From: CAYNVQ01 sp964400735
Lineage (GTDB): Bacteria > Acidobacteriota > Aminicenantia > Aminicenantales > Aminicenantaceae
Length of the DNA: 64,000 nt
Direction of reading: 5' to 3'
Assembly (NCBI GenBank): GCA_964400735.1
Contig: CAYNVQ010000008.1
Span: forward strand, 129,529-193,528
Shown here: positions 43,281 to 52,361 of the stretch, piece by piece
How positions within the stretch are numbered: position 1 is the stretch's first letter
How the letters are laid out: every line of letters starts with the position of its first letter
The notes under the pieces: generated by a model
Told to the model about the DNA's origin: nothing
What the model saw: only the letters and a program-made list of their open reading frames with translations
Databases searched by the model: none
Made by a program: the position numbers and the translations under genes

Positions 43281-44327
43281 TCAGGATGTTCCTCGGAGGA
43301 TCCGGCTCACGCCGGATAGTTGTTCGAAAATCTTTTCTGCCAGATGGATAGGAAGGGATCCTGTCCCGCAACTGGGAGTGATCAGGCATCTATCCCAAAG
43401 CAATTGACGGTCAAGCCCTTTGCCGACTAGATTGTTTACGTCGTTTTTCAGCTTTTTCACCAAAGACTCCGGAGACTCGCGGTTGATTTTTTCCGATGTG
43501 GGAACGATTCCCCAGGCCAGTGAGCCTCCTTTGTCCAGGAAGTTTTTCAATTGATCGGGATAATAGGTTATGGTGTCGGCATATTCATAGGCGTCGAAAC
43601 TGATGACATCCACTCCGGCATCCATCAAGATTGTCCATTCCGTATTTCCGCAACAATGGATCCCGGCAATGCCTTCTTCCTTATGAATGGCCTGGATGAC
43701 TTCATTCAGATACTGCACCACATCCTTCCGGTGCACGCTCACATAAGTGGAAGAACCGAACCCGGAAAGGATAGGTTCATCGATGAAGCAGAACTGATCG
43801 CACCTTAAAAATTTGAATTTCCGGAGAAGCCAGCGGGCTTTCATTTCCGTGCCTTTCACCAGGATGTCGCGGAACAAGTCGTTGTAGTAGATGGCCCGTT
43901 TATCCTGGTCTACACGGCCCAGGCCTACGGTGATAGGACCTGTAACGTGGTTTTTGAAGCAGATTAGACCAGAAGGGATTCCTTTGGACAGTCTTTTTTC
44001 CATCTCGTAGATACCCCGGCTGAATATGGGCGAGATTTTGAAGTGATCCAGATTCTCGGCCATGTAATTTTCGTAAAACTTTTCGAAGTCCGCGGTAACA
44101 TCTCTATCTGTTTCGAAATACATTCTTTTTTTATCCTCATCTAATACCACACAAGGAAATCCCTCACTGTACTGGATCTCCATGTTTTCCCTGAAATTGA
44201 GGGAAGGAAGTTGAGGCCAGATGGGGATTTCGGGGATGGTGTTCAAGATGATATCGCACGCAATAGAGGGGTCGGTATGGGGCATGCTTCCTATAGCCGT
44301 TGAGCGGCACTGAGGTTCGAAGATCAT
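43281..44327 (-). CDS. UroD/MetE-superfamily protein, putative methyltransferase
   Basis: The 348-residue TIM-barrel protein starts with TAIGSMPHTDP and carries FIDEPILSG, a His-Cys-Cys (IHCCGNTEW) and a late Cys (TPSCGTGSLP). These His/Cys positions resemble the zinc site of cobalamin-independent methionine synthase and MtaA-type methyltransferases. It is co-transcribed upstream of cooS (65 bp), with a strong GGAGGTG RBS. I infer a methyl transfer between the corrinoid protein or another methyl carrier and a thiol; no substrate can be named. No AcsE (methyl-H4folate transferase) gene is in the window. Confidence 0.75.
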   Translation of the reverse strand: MIFEPQCRSTAIGSMPHTDPSIACDIILNTIPEIPIWPQLPSLNFRENMEIQYSEGFPCVVLDEDKKRMYFETDRDVTADFEKFYENYMAENLDHFKISPIFSRGIYEMEKRLSKGIPSGLICFKNHVTGPITVGLGRVDQDKRAIYYNDLFRDILVKGTEMKARWLLRKFKFLRCDQFCFIDEPILSGFGSSTYVSVHRKDVVQYLNEVIQAIHKEEGIAGIHCCGNTEWTILMDAGVDVISFDAYEYADTITYYPDQLKNFLDKGGSLAWGIVPTSEKINRESPESLVKKLKNDVNNLVGKGLDRQLLWDRCLITPSCGTGSLPIHLAEKIFEQLSGVSRILRGTS

Positions 44328-44768
44328 GTTTCACCTCCGGTTTGAGGCCTCTTATGAGTATCCGATTTCAATAACGATCTATAGTACCATAAATCGATTT
44401 TTTTTGGCATTCCCAATCATCGTGCGGAAAACAACCTTATTTCCGTGACAAAGAAACAGTCAGGCAGGCCGGTTCTTCTGCCCGCTGATTTTCCTCGGCT
44501 CGCTCTCCTCAACCTGCTAGTAAAGCTTGCTTTCCATGCCCGGTTGCCGCTGGATGGCTTCCTAACCAGGCCACCTGACTTCAAAAAGACCCGTCACGGT
44601 AATAAAAATGCTTTCCATCGTGTATAACTCAAACTATCCCCGGATACTCTGCTCTTCGACAACAATTTTGGGGTGGCCTCCTTGTTTAAAAGAAAGGGCC
44701 AGGGGTTGTAGCCCTTAGGTTGAACCGGATTTTATGAGTTCAGGATAGTAATAGGAGTGAAAATTTCA
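44328..44768. other. 441-bp intergenic region separating the two CODH/ACS gene groups
   Basis: It holds the second copy of the interspersed repeat (44446-44604) and a small stem AAGGGC...GCCCTT near 44695-44718. A 60-codon frame over the repeat is not credible as a gene. No other feature is recognised. Confidence 0.55.
44446..44604. repeat. Interspersed repeat, copy B (contiguous form)
   Basis: It begins TGACAAAGAAAC and continues to TTTTCCTCGGCTCGCTCTCC, AAGCTTGCTTTCCATGCC and GGCTTCCTAACCA, matching the two blocks of copy A at 4680-4726 and 4895-4996 without the 168-bp interruption. It is located in a gap of the CODH/ACS cluster. Confidence 0.65.
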
Positions 44769-45554
44769 TCAGGAAATGTGAGCCGGCTTTAACAGCCGGT
44801 GGAAGATATTTCGGAATTCAGTGAGCGGCTCTCCATTCAGGGCTAAGAAAACAGACCTTTGCTGCAGGTCTGCTTCCTGAATGACGGGTGAATAGGGGAT
44901 CATACCCAGGATCATTCCCGCTTCAAACTGTTTTTCGACCCAATCAGCCTGTTGGGGGGACTGGATCTTATTCCCCACGATTGCATAATCCTGAAGTCCG
45001 ATCTCGTTTCCCAGCTTGATGATGGTCCGAGCGGTATCGATGCTTCTAGAGCCGGGCTCGACGACGATCAGCATTTTTTCGATAGCACGGGCGGTGGCAC
45101 GGCCCAAATGCTCGATTCCCGCCTCCATATCCACGATCACAATTTCCTTGCGGCGGAGGATGATCTCGCTCAGCAGGTTTTTCAACAAGACGTTTTCCGG
45201 ACAGGCGCAACCTTCCCCGCCCTTTCGCACCGCGCCCATGACCAAAAGTTTGATTCCTTCAAATTGGAGGCTGAAGCCGTCAGGGATATCCGCGACCGTG
45301 GGATTGATCTTGAAAAGCTGGCCGAATTGGCGAGGGTTGGCGCCGGTTCTTTCCTTGATAAGCTGACGTTGTTCGGCGACCGGCTTCACATTCAGGCGCA
45401 GCGGGAGCGGGATGCCGATGGCTGCGGCGAGATTGGCATCCGGGTCTGCATCCACGGCCAGGACCTTGTAGCCATCCGAGGCAAAAAAATGCGCCAGTAC
45501 GGCGGCGAGCGTGGTTTTTCCCGTTCCGCCTTTTCCTGAGATCGCGATTTTCAT
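44769..45554 (-). CDS. CooC-type nickel-insertion ATPase (copy 2)
   Basis: The 261-residue product has the same layout as copy 1: GKGGTGKTTL, DADPDANLAAAIG, a C-x-C (EGCACPEN) and DMEAGIEHLGR. It overlaps the stop of the corrinoid activator copy 2 by four bases, so the two form a unit. Why two CooC proteins are encoded is unknown; one may serve CODH and the other ACS. Confidence 0.92.
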   Translation of the reverse strand: MKIAISGKGGTGKTTLAAVLAHFFASDGYKVLAVDADPDANLAAAIGIPLPLRLNVKPVAEQRQLIKERTGANPRQFGQLFKINPTVADIPDGFSLQFEGIKLLVMGAVRKGGEGCACPENVLLKNLLSEIILRRKEIVIVDMEAGIEHLGRATARAIEKMLIVVEPGSRSIDTARTIIKLGNEIGLQDYAIVGNKIQSPQQADWVEKQFEAGMILGMIPYSPVIQEADLQQRSVFLALNGEPLTEFRNIFHRLLKPAHIS

Positions 45555-47320
45555 TTTGACTTTGTTCCGGTTGGAAAATGGAGAGAGTCCACGAAGATAT
45601 TCTGGAACCGGGGATCGGAGGCCAGCGAAATGTAACGGATTTTTCTGATCAGAGCTTCGGTTTTATTTCTGGCCTTTTTGGACAAGAGAAGCGCTCTGGC
45701 ACCGGCCAGCGAGGAGTTTCCGACAAAGACGATCTTTTTGGGATCGACGGAAGGGAGGAGACCGATTCTCACGGCGTTTTTTGTATTCAAATAGTTACCG
45801 AACGCTCCAGCAATGAAAACACGGTCCAATTGTTCTTTTTTGATACGGTTTTTTTCGAGGATCATCCCGATGCCGGTTTTAACGGCGGCTACGGCTAGCT
45901 GGATCTCCCTGATATCCTGCTGGGTGATGGATATTCTATCATTGATTGAAATCTTTCCTTCGTCATTGTTTATCTTTCCGCTGGTGGAGATTTTCCCTTC
46001 ATCCAGGAAAAGAGCGATCAAGTCGATGAGTCCCGTGCCGCATATTCCCCTCGGGTTTTCCTTGGCGATAGTGTGCAAAACAAGCCCATCCGTTCTCTCC
46101 GCCTTGTAAATGGCTCCTGGGAGGGCTAGCATTCCCGAACTGATGCTCATCCCTTCGAAAGCCGGACCGGCGGCAGTGGAGGTAGCCACCAATTTTTTTC
46201 CGGTTTTCAGGACGATTTCCCCGTTCGTCCCCAGATCGATGAAGAGGCAGTTGCCCTCTTGATTTGACAGATTGGTAGCTTGAAGTCCTGCCGAAATATC
46301 CCCGCCCACAAAGCTCTTTATGTTGGGTGAGACATAGGCTTTGGCGTTGGGATGGAGATGGAATCCCAGATTGCTGGCCATGATAGCGGGAAGGGCATGG
46401 TAAACGGCATGAAAGGGAGAAATGGCCAGTGTATCTACGGGGATTCCGAGCAGCAGGTGATTCATGGCTGTGTTGCCCGCCAAAGCAATTTCATACACTC
46501 TCTCAGGGGGGATATCGTTTTTTTTCAAGGTATTTGCTATCATCCGGTTCAAGGTCTTCAAAACCGAGGCCTGCAATTTTTCCAGATTTTCTAGGCTATT
46601 ATAGGAGAAAGAAATTCTGGATACGATATCCATTCCGTATTTCATCTGCCTGTTATTATCTGTAATCGAGTCTATGCTGTCTCCGGTGTTCAAGTCGATT
46701 GTTTCGATGACGATTGTCGTTGTTCCCACATCCACAGCTATGCCGATACAATATTCCCTTGTGTCCCCGGGCTCGACAGATAGAATTTCGTTATCTTCGT
46801 GGATACCGACAGTGACCTTGAAGTTGTTCTTTTCCAGAATACCGGGAAGAGATCTCAATATGCTCAGAGGCACTTCGAGTGTTTTTTTGTGAAAGGTTTT
46901 TTTCAACAGAGTAGCCAGTGAGTGGGGATGGCTCAAATCAGGCTTCTCCAGTTCCACATAATACTTTTTGACCGGCGGATCGACAACCAACGGCAGCCTC
47001 AAGCCAGTCTTCAAAATAAGCGTTTTCTGAAGGATGGACTCTTGTGGAACATCGATGGTCAGGTTCCCCCTTATCATGTACTTACAGGCGAGGCGGTGAT
47101 TTTGTTCCAATTTTTTTTGACCGATCAGAAATTCCTCCTTCTCATCGAGCGGAGGTAAATATCCTTCTTTGATTTTGACAAAACACTTCCCGCAAACAGC
47201 CTTTTTCTGGCAGTAAAGACTCAAATCGATGCCGCTTTCCAGTATTTTATCGGCGAGCAAGTCGCCTTTTTTAGACAAGATGGTTTTGTTGTGACTGAGG
47301 ATTTTTATCGTGTAAGCCAT
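45551..47320 (-). CDS. Corrinoid activator, ASKHA/DUF4445 with N-terminal [2Fe-2S] (copy 2)
   Basis: The 589-residue product has a short ferredoxin domain (LYCQKKAVCGKCFVKI with a later C in LACKY, residues 28-82) and an ASKHA domain (IAVDVGTTTIVIETI, LFIDLGTNGEIV, AAGPAFEGM, FIAGAFGNYL). Its ferredoxin ligands are spaced C-x5-C-x2-C, as in copy 1. The ATG at 47320 is chosen because the longer frame needs a TTG start. It is the first gene of the minus-strand cluster. It may serve a different corrinoid partner from copy 1. Confidence 0.9.
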   Translation of the reverse strand: MAYTIKILSHNKTILSKKGDLLADKILESGIDLSLYCQKKAVCGKCFVKIKEGYLPPLDEKEEFLIGQKKLEQNHRLACKYMIRGNLTIDVPQESILQKTLILKTGLRLPLVVDPPVKKYYVELEKPDLSHPHSLATLLKKTFHKKTLEVPLSILRSLPGILEKNNFKVTVGIHEDNEILSVEPGDTREYCIGIAVDVGTTTIVIETIDLNTGDSIDSITDNNRQMKYGMDIVSRISFSYNSLENLEKLQASVLKTLNRMIANTLKKNDIPPERVYEIALAGNTAMNHLLLGIPVDTLAISPFHAVYHALPAIMASNLGFHLHPNAKAYVSPNIKSFVGGDISAGLQATNLSNQEGNCLFIDLGTNGEIVLKTGKKLVATSTAAGPAFEGMSISSGMLALPGAIYKAERTDGLVLHTIAKENPRGICGTGLIDLIALFLDEGKISTSGKINNDEGKISINDRISITQQDIREIQLAVAAVKTGIGMILEKNRIKKEQLDRVFIAGAFGNYLNTKNAVRIGLLPSVDPKKIVFVGNSSLAGARALLLSKKARNKTEALIRKIRYISLASDPRFQNIFVDSLHFPTGTKSK

Positions 47321-47463
47321 TGTTGGTAAAAAGTGTATCACATCTGATATCTCATCGGAAGCGGACAATTAAAATGGGGGACTACCAGATCAGATATTCT
47401 GTTTCATGATCTACCCGTGCGGATCGATTTTGCGCCTCTATTGATACTTTCCTTGGCTAATTT

Positions 47464-50400
47464 TTATTCTTTGATCGTGATTTCCTCGATTTTGGGAAAG
47501 ATGCTGAAACCGGCGTTTTTCACTTCCTGGATGAATCTTGAAAACTCTTCCTTGAAGAAGCGGTTGATCTTGTAGAGTTCCTGATAGACCGCGGCCTTGA
47601 GTTCGATATATTCCTGACGTTGTCCTGCTGTCGGGGCGTCAAAGGATGACTGCAATCGCGAGTCGAGAAGAGACAAACGCACAGCCAATTCGGTCTCCTC
47701 ATAGATTCCGGAACGGTCTCTGGGCGGCGAAAGACGTTCAGCCATGCTGTTCAGCCTCTTTTTGAATTCACGGGCTTTTATCCGGATATATTCCTGATTT
47801 TTCTCTTCCAGTTGATCGATCCTTTTCAATACCTCTTCCAGGGCACCGATGGACTCTTGGATTTTTTCATAGGCATTCGTGATGGTTTCAATGTACTTGC
47901 CGTTTTCCATGATCAAGTCATATTTTGACATCCGGCTTGCTCTCGGAACAGGATGCCTTGGATCGGCCAGCACCTGCAAGTTATCTTCGACCACTAGGTC
48001 TTCGAGCGTGATACGAACCCTGTAGGTTCCTGGGAGAACAAAAGGACCGGTTTGAGGCAAGAATCCCTCGTATGGGTCACTCAGCGATTTGAAAGGTTCC
48101 CGGTGTAGATCCCAGTTGAGGCGATGGATACCAGGATTTTTGGGGCCTTTTAACGTCCGGATGACCTCCATTTTGGAGTCGAGAATCTCGATCGAGATGA
48201 GATCATCTTTCTTTTCTTGGGGTGTCACCCCATTCGATTCTTGACGGCCATTTTGGATCTTTGAATCCTGTTTCGACCGGGCCTTCTCCTGTTCCGCTGC
48301 TGAGTCATTCTCGGTTTGCTCCTTACCGATCGAATAAGTGATCAATGCACCGTAAGCCCGGTTTTTTCCCTGGAATTCCATGTTTCCCGGTGCCAAATAA
48401 CCCGGGCCGAAAAATGAAGTCTGGAATTGGTAGGTGTCCGATATTTTAAACAGATGCAATTTTTCGTTCGCGATCGCCTGATTCAATTCACGCAGAGGCT
48501 GGACATCGTCGAGAATATAGACCGATCGGCCGTGGGTTCCGATGACCAGGTCGTTGTCGAGGGGATGGATCACCAAATCCCTCACCGGAACGGTTGGCAG
48601 TCCGGATGTCCATCTCATCCAATTCTTCCCCCTGTCGAAGCTGACATATAAACCGAACTCGGTTCCCAGAAAAAGCAGGTTTTTTTGCACAGGATCTTCT
48701 GCAATGACATGGGCAAATCCATCGATATTGGCGGTCACCAGATTGATCCAAGAATCGCCGAAATCTTCGGTCATGAATACATAAGGTGTCCAGTTAGACC
48801 TCCGGTGGTCATCGAAGACCACATAGGCAGTTGCCGCATCGTGGTTGGAAGCCTCTATATGCGGGCACCATGTTCCCGCAGGGATACCCTTATCTTTTAT
48901 CCCTGTGAGTCTGGCCGATAGATCTTTCCATGTTTGGCCCCCATTTTTCGTCAATTGCACTTTTCCATCATCCGTTCCTACCCATATCACTCCGCTTTGA
49001 ACCGGGGAGGGCGCGATGGTTAAGATCGTGCAGTGGTTTTCCGCATTTGTGACGTCCTTGGTCAGACCTCCGCTTTCCGGCTGCTTTTGTTTTTCAAGAT
49101 CATTGGAAGTCAGATCTGGACTGATGATCTGCCAGGAGTTACCCTCATCCGTGCTTTTGTGCAGGAACTGGCTTCCGTAATAGAGGATTTTCGTATCCAG
49201 AGGATCAGTGGCGATAGCGGTATTCCAGTTGAACCTTAGCTTTACTTTCGATGGGGCAGGAGGGCGGATATCTTTCTGCTCGCCGGTTACGGTGTCGAAT
49301 CGCACCAGCCAGCCACCCTGCGACATGGAATATCCGAGCTTTGAATCCCTGGGGATGGCCAAGGTGCCGAATCCGTCGCCCCAACCGACCGGTATCCAGT
49401 GGAAATTATAGATGGCCGAACCCTGGAGAACACGACTTGGCCCCCGCCAAGAACCATTGTCCTGTAATCCTCCGTAGATGTTGTAAGGATTTTCCAGGTC
49501 AACGCTGACGTGGTAGAACTGACCTAAGGGGAGGTCCTGGACGAAATTCCAATGTTTGCCCCCATCGTAGCTCAGGGCTATGCCTCCGTCGCCTCCCACC
49601 ACCATGAAGTCACCGTCATGGGGATGGATCCACAATTCATGAAAATCTCCGTGGACGGCGAAAAATTCCATCAGGGACTTGAAAGACTTTCCGCCATCGA
49701 CACTGAAATCCAGAGGGCTGGATAATCGATAGATGATGTTTTCGTTTTCTGGGTGAACGCGGATTTCGGCATAGTAAAAAGGCCTCGGGCTGACGTTAGG
49801 CTGGTCATTGACGATGGTCCAGGTGTTTCCGCTGTCTTCGGAGCGACAGAGAGCGCTTTTTTCGGCTTCGATCAGGGCATAGACGACGTTCGGATGGCTA
49901 CGGCAAAAGGCCAGGCCGATTCGACCCAGATTTCCCTGGGGGAGGCCATCCATTGAGGTGAGCTTTTTCCAGCTCTCGCCGCCGTCGATGCTGAGATAGA
50001 GTCCGCTGCCTGGGCCGCCGGAGTTGAAAAACCAGGGCCATCGACGGTGTTCCCACATGGCGGCCAGAAGGCGATTCGGGTTGCTGGGGTCCATGGCCAG
50101 GTCGGCCGCTCCTGTTTTTTCGTCCACAAAGAGGACTTTTTCCCACGTTTGGCCGCCGTCTTTAGTCTTGAAAACTCCTCGGTCAGGGTTTTCTCCCCAG
50201 GTCGTCCCCATGGCAGCCACGAAGGCTATATCCGGATTTCGCGGATGGAGGAGAAGCCGGCTGATCCTTTCGGTTTTTTCCAAACCGAGAAACTGCCATC
50301 TCTTTCCGCCATCCAGAGTTTTAAAAACTCCTCTACCCACGCCGGCACTGTTCCGGGGATTGGCTTCGCCGGTACCCACCCAGACAATCTCCGGGTTGAT

Positions 50401-50721
50401 GGGATCTATGGTTATGTCGCCGATGGATGAGGTGGACTGGTCATCGAATATAGGGTTCCAGGTTACGCCTCCATCCACAGATTTCCAGATGCCTCCGGTG
50501 GCTGTCCCCACATACATGATTCTCGTATTGGAAAGGACCACATCCACGCAGGCAATCCTTCCGCTCATGCCGGCCGGACCTATGGCGCGCGGTTTCAGGC
50601 CAGAGAAATATTCTTTATCGAATGTCTGGGCGGAGATGGATCCCGCCAGCAAGACGAGAAGCGATGAGATATAGAGAAAGCCGTTTAGACTTTGATTATG
50701 GAATAGCTTAGCCCTGACCAT
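47464..50721 (-). CDS. Exported VPS10/sortilin-like BNR-repeat protein
   Basis: The 1085-residue product has a signal peptide (to about residue 32, SISAQTF), then two beta-propeller blocks (about 40-730) with repeated Asp-box motifs of the S-x-D-G-G-x-x-W type (SVDGGVTW, TKDGGQTW, SIDGGESW, SEDSGNTW, SYDGGKHW, SFDRGKNW), and a C-terminal region (about 800-1085) with a beta domain and a helical segment. Related proteins are common, often annotated as glycosyl hydrolases, in Acidobacteriota-like genomes; no catalytic site is evident. The ATG at 50721 follows GGAGGGAG. Confidence 0.88.
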   Translation of the reverse strand: MVRAKLFHNQSLNGFLYISSLLVLLAGSISAQTFDKEYFSGLKPRAIGPAGMSGRIACVDVVLSNTRIMYVGTATGGIWKSVDGGVTWNPIFDDQSTSSIGDITIDPINPEIVWVGTGEANPRNSAGVGRGVFKTLDGGKRWQFLGLEKTERISRLLLHPRNPDIAFVAAMGTTWGENPDRGVFKTKDGGQTWEKVLFVDEKTGAADLAMDPSNPNRLLAAMWEHRRWPWFFNSGGPGSGLYLSIDGGESWKKLTSMDGLPQGNLGRIGLAFCRSHPNVVYALIEAEKSALCRSEDSGNTWTIVNDQPNVSPRPFYYAEIRVHPENENIIYRLSSPLDFSVDGGKSFKSLMEFFAVHGDFHELWIHPHDGDFMVVGGDGGIALSYDGGKHWNFVQDLPLGQFYHVSVDLENPYNIYGGLQDNGSWRGPSRVLQGSAIYNFHWIPVGWGDGFGTLAIPRDSKLGYSMSQGGWLVRFDTVTGEQKDIRPPAPSKVKLRFNWNTAIATDPLDTKILYYGSQFLHKSTDEGNSWQIISPDLTSNDLEKQKQPESGGLTKDVTNAENHCTILTIAPSPVQSGVIWVGTDDGKVQLTKNGGQTWKDLSARLTGIKDKGIPAGTWCPHIEASNHDAATAYVVFDDHRRSNWTPYVFMTEDFGDSWINLVTANIDGFAHVIAEDPVQKNLLFLGTEFGLYVSFDRGKNWMRWTSGLPTVPVRDLVIHPLDNDLVIGTHGRSVYILDDVQPLRELNQAIANEKLHLFKISDTYQFQTSFFGPGYLAPGNMEFQGKNRAYGALITYSIGKEQTENDSAAEQEKARSKQDSKIQNGRQESNGVTPQEKKDDLISIEILDSKMEVIRTLKGPKNPGIHRLNWDLHREPFKSLSDPYEGFLPQTGPFVLPGTYRVRITLEDLVVEDNLQVLADPRHPVPRASRMSKYDLIMENGKYIETITNAYEKIQESIGALEEVLKRIDQLEEKNQEYIRIKAREFKKRLNSMAERLSPPRDRSGIYEETELAVRLSLLDSRLQSSFDAPTAGQRQEYIELKAAVYQELYKINRFFKEEFSRFIQEVKNAGFSIFPKIEEITIKE

Positions 50722-50878
50722 TTTCTCCCTCCGTTTAAAAAACAATGTTCCGTTATTTTACACCGAAGAGTGTCCGGATGGAAGAGTTTTTAATTTGAGG
50801 AGAGAACAGGGGCGAACTACAGGGTTAAAAGGAGAGACGGGTAAGAAATATTAAAATCTGTATGAAATAACTTGTGCG

Positions 50879-51055
50879 TCAAACCTCGACGACTTCTGTG
50901 TTCGGTGCGTTTTTCTTGACGGATTCGATTCCGTTCAGGCAGGATTTCTTCGTTTTGTAACCTTGGCTTGTGGCGATAATCTGTCCGTTAGCGGCGATCA
51001 GCCTAAAGCGAAATTCGCCTTTTTTATCTTTGTAAATTTCGAATTTTGCGGCCAT
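50879..51055 (-). CDS. DUF1508 (YegP-like) small protein
   Basis: This 58-residue gene has ATG at 51055 and TGA at 50879-50881. The product opens MAAKFEIYKDKKGEFRFRL and has ANGQIIATSQGYKTK and a C-terminal GIESVKKNAPN, the typical single DUF1508 repeat. A purine-rich site (AGGCAAAAT) precedes it. The function of the family is not established; it is often a small stress-associated protein. Confidence 0.85.
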   Translation of the reverse strand: MAAKFEIYKDKKGEFRFRLIAANGQIIATSQGYKTKKSCLNGIESVKKNAPNTEVVEV

Positions 51056-51277
51056 ATTTTGCCTCCAGGAAAATGTTATATGTTTCGAATGTATGGATAT
51101 AAATATATTTTGTCAAGGAATAGTGATGAAATTAAATGAATGACTTGACTTTAAAATAAAGTTGCCATAATTTAAGTGGTTGGATTCGTCCTAAAAATTG
51201 GCCCAGCACAGATTCTTAAAACACCTTAATGCCATTTTAAAGGAGGAATTCATATCTAAAAAGTAGGGCGATTTACT

Positions 51278-51624
51278 TTGAAAAGTAGAGCTAGGACATT
51301 ATTCTTGATGGCCGTGCTGACTGTTTTTTTTGTCTGGGTCGGAGGTGTCCTGGGAGGTTGGCAGGGAGCGGTCATCGCTTTCGTTCTGGCCGGGCTGCTG
51401 AAATTTCGGGGAAGCCTTTATCCCTGGCCAGCGCATTGGTCAAAATTCATCAAGGGATCCAGAGAAATCCCCTTGTCAGAGGAAATCCCGCCCATTCCCA
51501 TCTTTTTATCGTCAATCCTTTCTTCGGAGGGCTCCAGCGACTCTTCTCGACACATCCGCCTGTCGAAGAAAGGATTCGCAGGCTCCAAGCCATGGCGCAG
51601 CCGTTGGCACAAAGAGTTGTCTAG
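51278..51624 (+). pseudogene. htpX: htpX remnant: internal deletion and frame change
   Basis: The frame from TTG 51278 encodes an HtpX-like N-terminus (LFLMAVLTVFFVWVGGVLGG to about residue 40). From about 51390, a different frame (+1 relative) encodes the HtpX C-terminus: EISGKPLSLASALVKIHQG, NPAHSHLFIVNPF and LQRLFSTHPPVEERI, stopping at 51622-51624. Everything between, including the HExxH zinc site, is missing: the two ends are joined within about ten bases. The first frame continues to 51655 as nonsense. It is therefore a decayed membrane metalloprotease gene and not a new small protein. Confidence 0.85.
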
Positions 51625-51690
51625 AGTCGAATGGGCAGGTTCATATAAAAAATGAATTCAATTTGAGGAATGGTAAAAAAGGAGGAGAAA

Positions 51691-52128
51691 ATGGGTCTTT
51701 TGGATTTTATCAAGGATGCCGGTGCCTGTCTTTTCGGAAGAGGCCGGAACGAGGCGGAAGAAATCACCGATCTTCTGAGCTCTACTTTCGGAGGTCAGAT
51801 ATCCGACCTGAAGGTCGAGTATGGGGATGGGATAGTTACCCTTTATGGTTCTTGTGATACCCAGGCCACCAAAGAAAAGGCGATTTTGTTGGCCGGTAAT
51901 GTCAAAGGTGTATCGGGCGTCAATGATGTTTATTTCACCGCACCGCCTGCAGAAGAAGAGGTTGACTATTATGTCGTCCAGCCAGGAGATTCCCTTTCAA
52001 AGATCGCCAAAGAATACTACGGCAATGCCATGAAATACCCCGAAATTTTTGAGGCCAACCGAGAAGTCATCAAGGATCCTGACCTGATCTATCCCGGCCA
52101 AAAGCTGCGCATACCGAAAATCGGCTGA
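51691..52128 (+). CDS. BON-LysM protein (Kbp/YgaU-like)
   Basis: The 145-residue product has an N-terminal MGLLDFIKDAG helix, a BON domain (about 25-85, LKVEYGDGIVTLYGSCDT, VNDVYF) and a C-terminal LysM domain (about 92-145, YYVVQPGDSLSKIAKEYYG, YPGQKLRIPKIG). E. coli Kbp with this layout binds K+. There is no signal peptide, as in Kbp. The start is ATG 51691 after GGAGGAG; an ATG 21 codons earlier has no RBS. Confidence 0.92.
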   Translation: MGLLDFIKDAGACLFGRGRNEAEEITDLLSSTFGGQISDLKVEYGDGIVTLYGSCDTQATKEKAILLAGNVKGVSGVNDVYFTAPPAEEEVDYYVVQPGDSLSKIAKEYYGNAMKYPEIFEANREVIKDPDLIYPGQKLRIPKIG

Positions 52129-52361
52129 TTCACGACAGTTTCTGAAAAACGGAACACAAACGTTAAAGCAATCCTCCTCAAGGGAGTGGTTGCTCTTTCA
52201 TAAAAGCAAAATATACCAGGGATTGAACAGAATGAAAGAGGAAACATTACTGATTGTAAGGGTCAGAATTTTGGAAGCTCGGGAGACTTGAAGATGAAAA
52301 AGGTTTTCAACAAATAGTTCATTTTAAAAGAAAAAAATCAGGGAAATAAAGGAGGAAAAAC

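Noticed and set aside
44445..44627. 60-codon frame over repeat copy B
   Set aside because: Same reason as above: repeat-derived, no RBS, not conserved in length.
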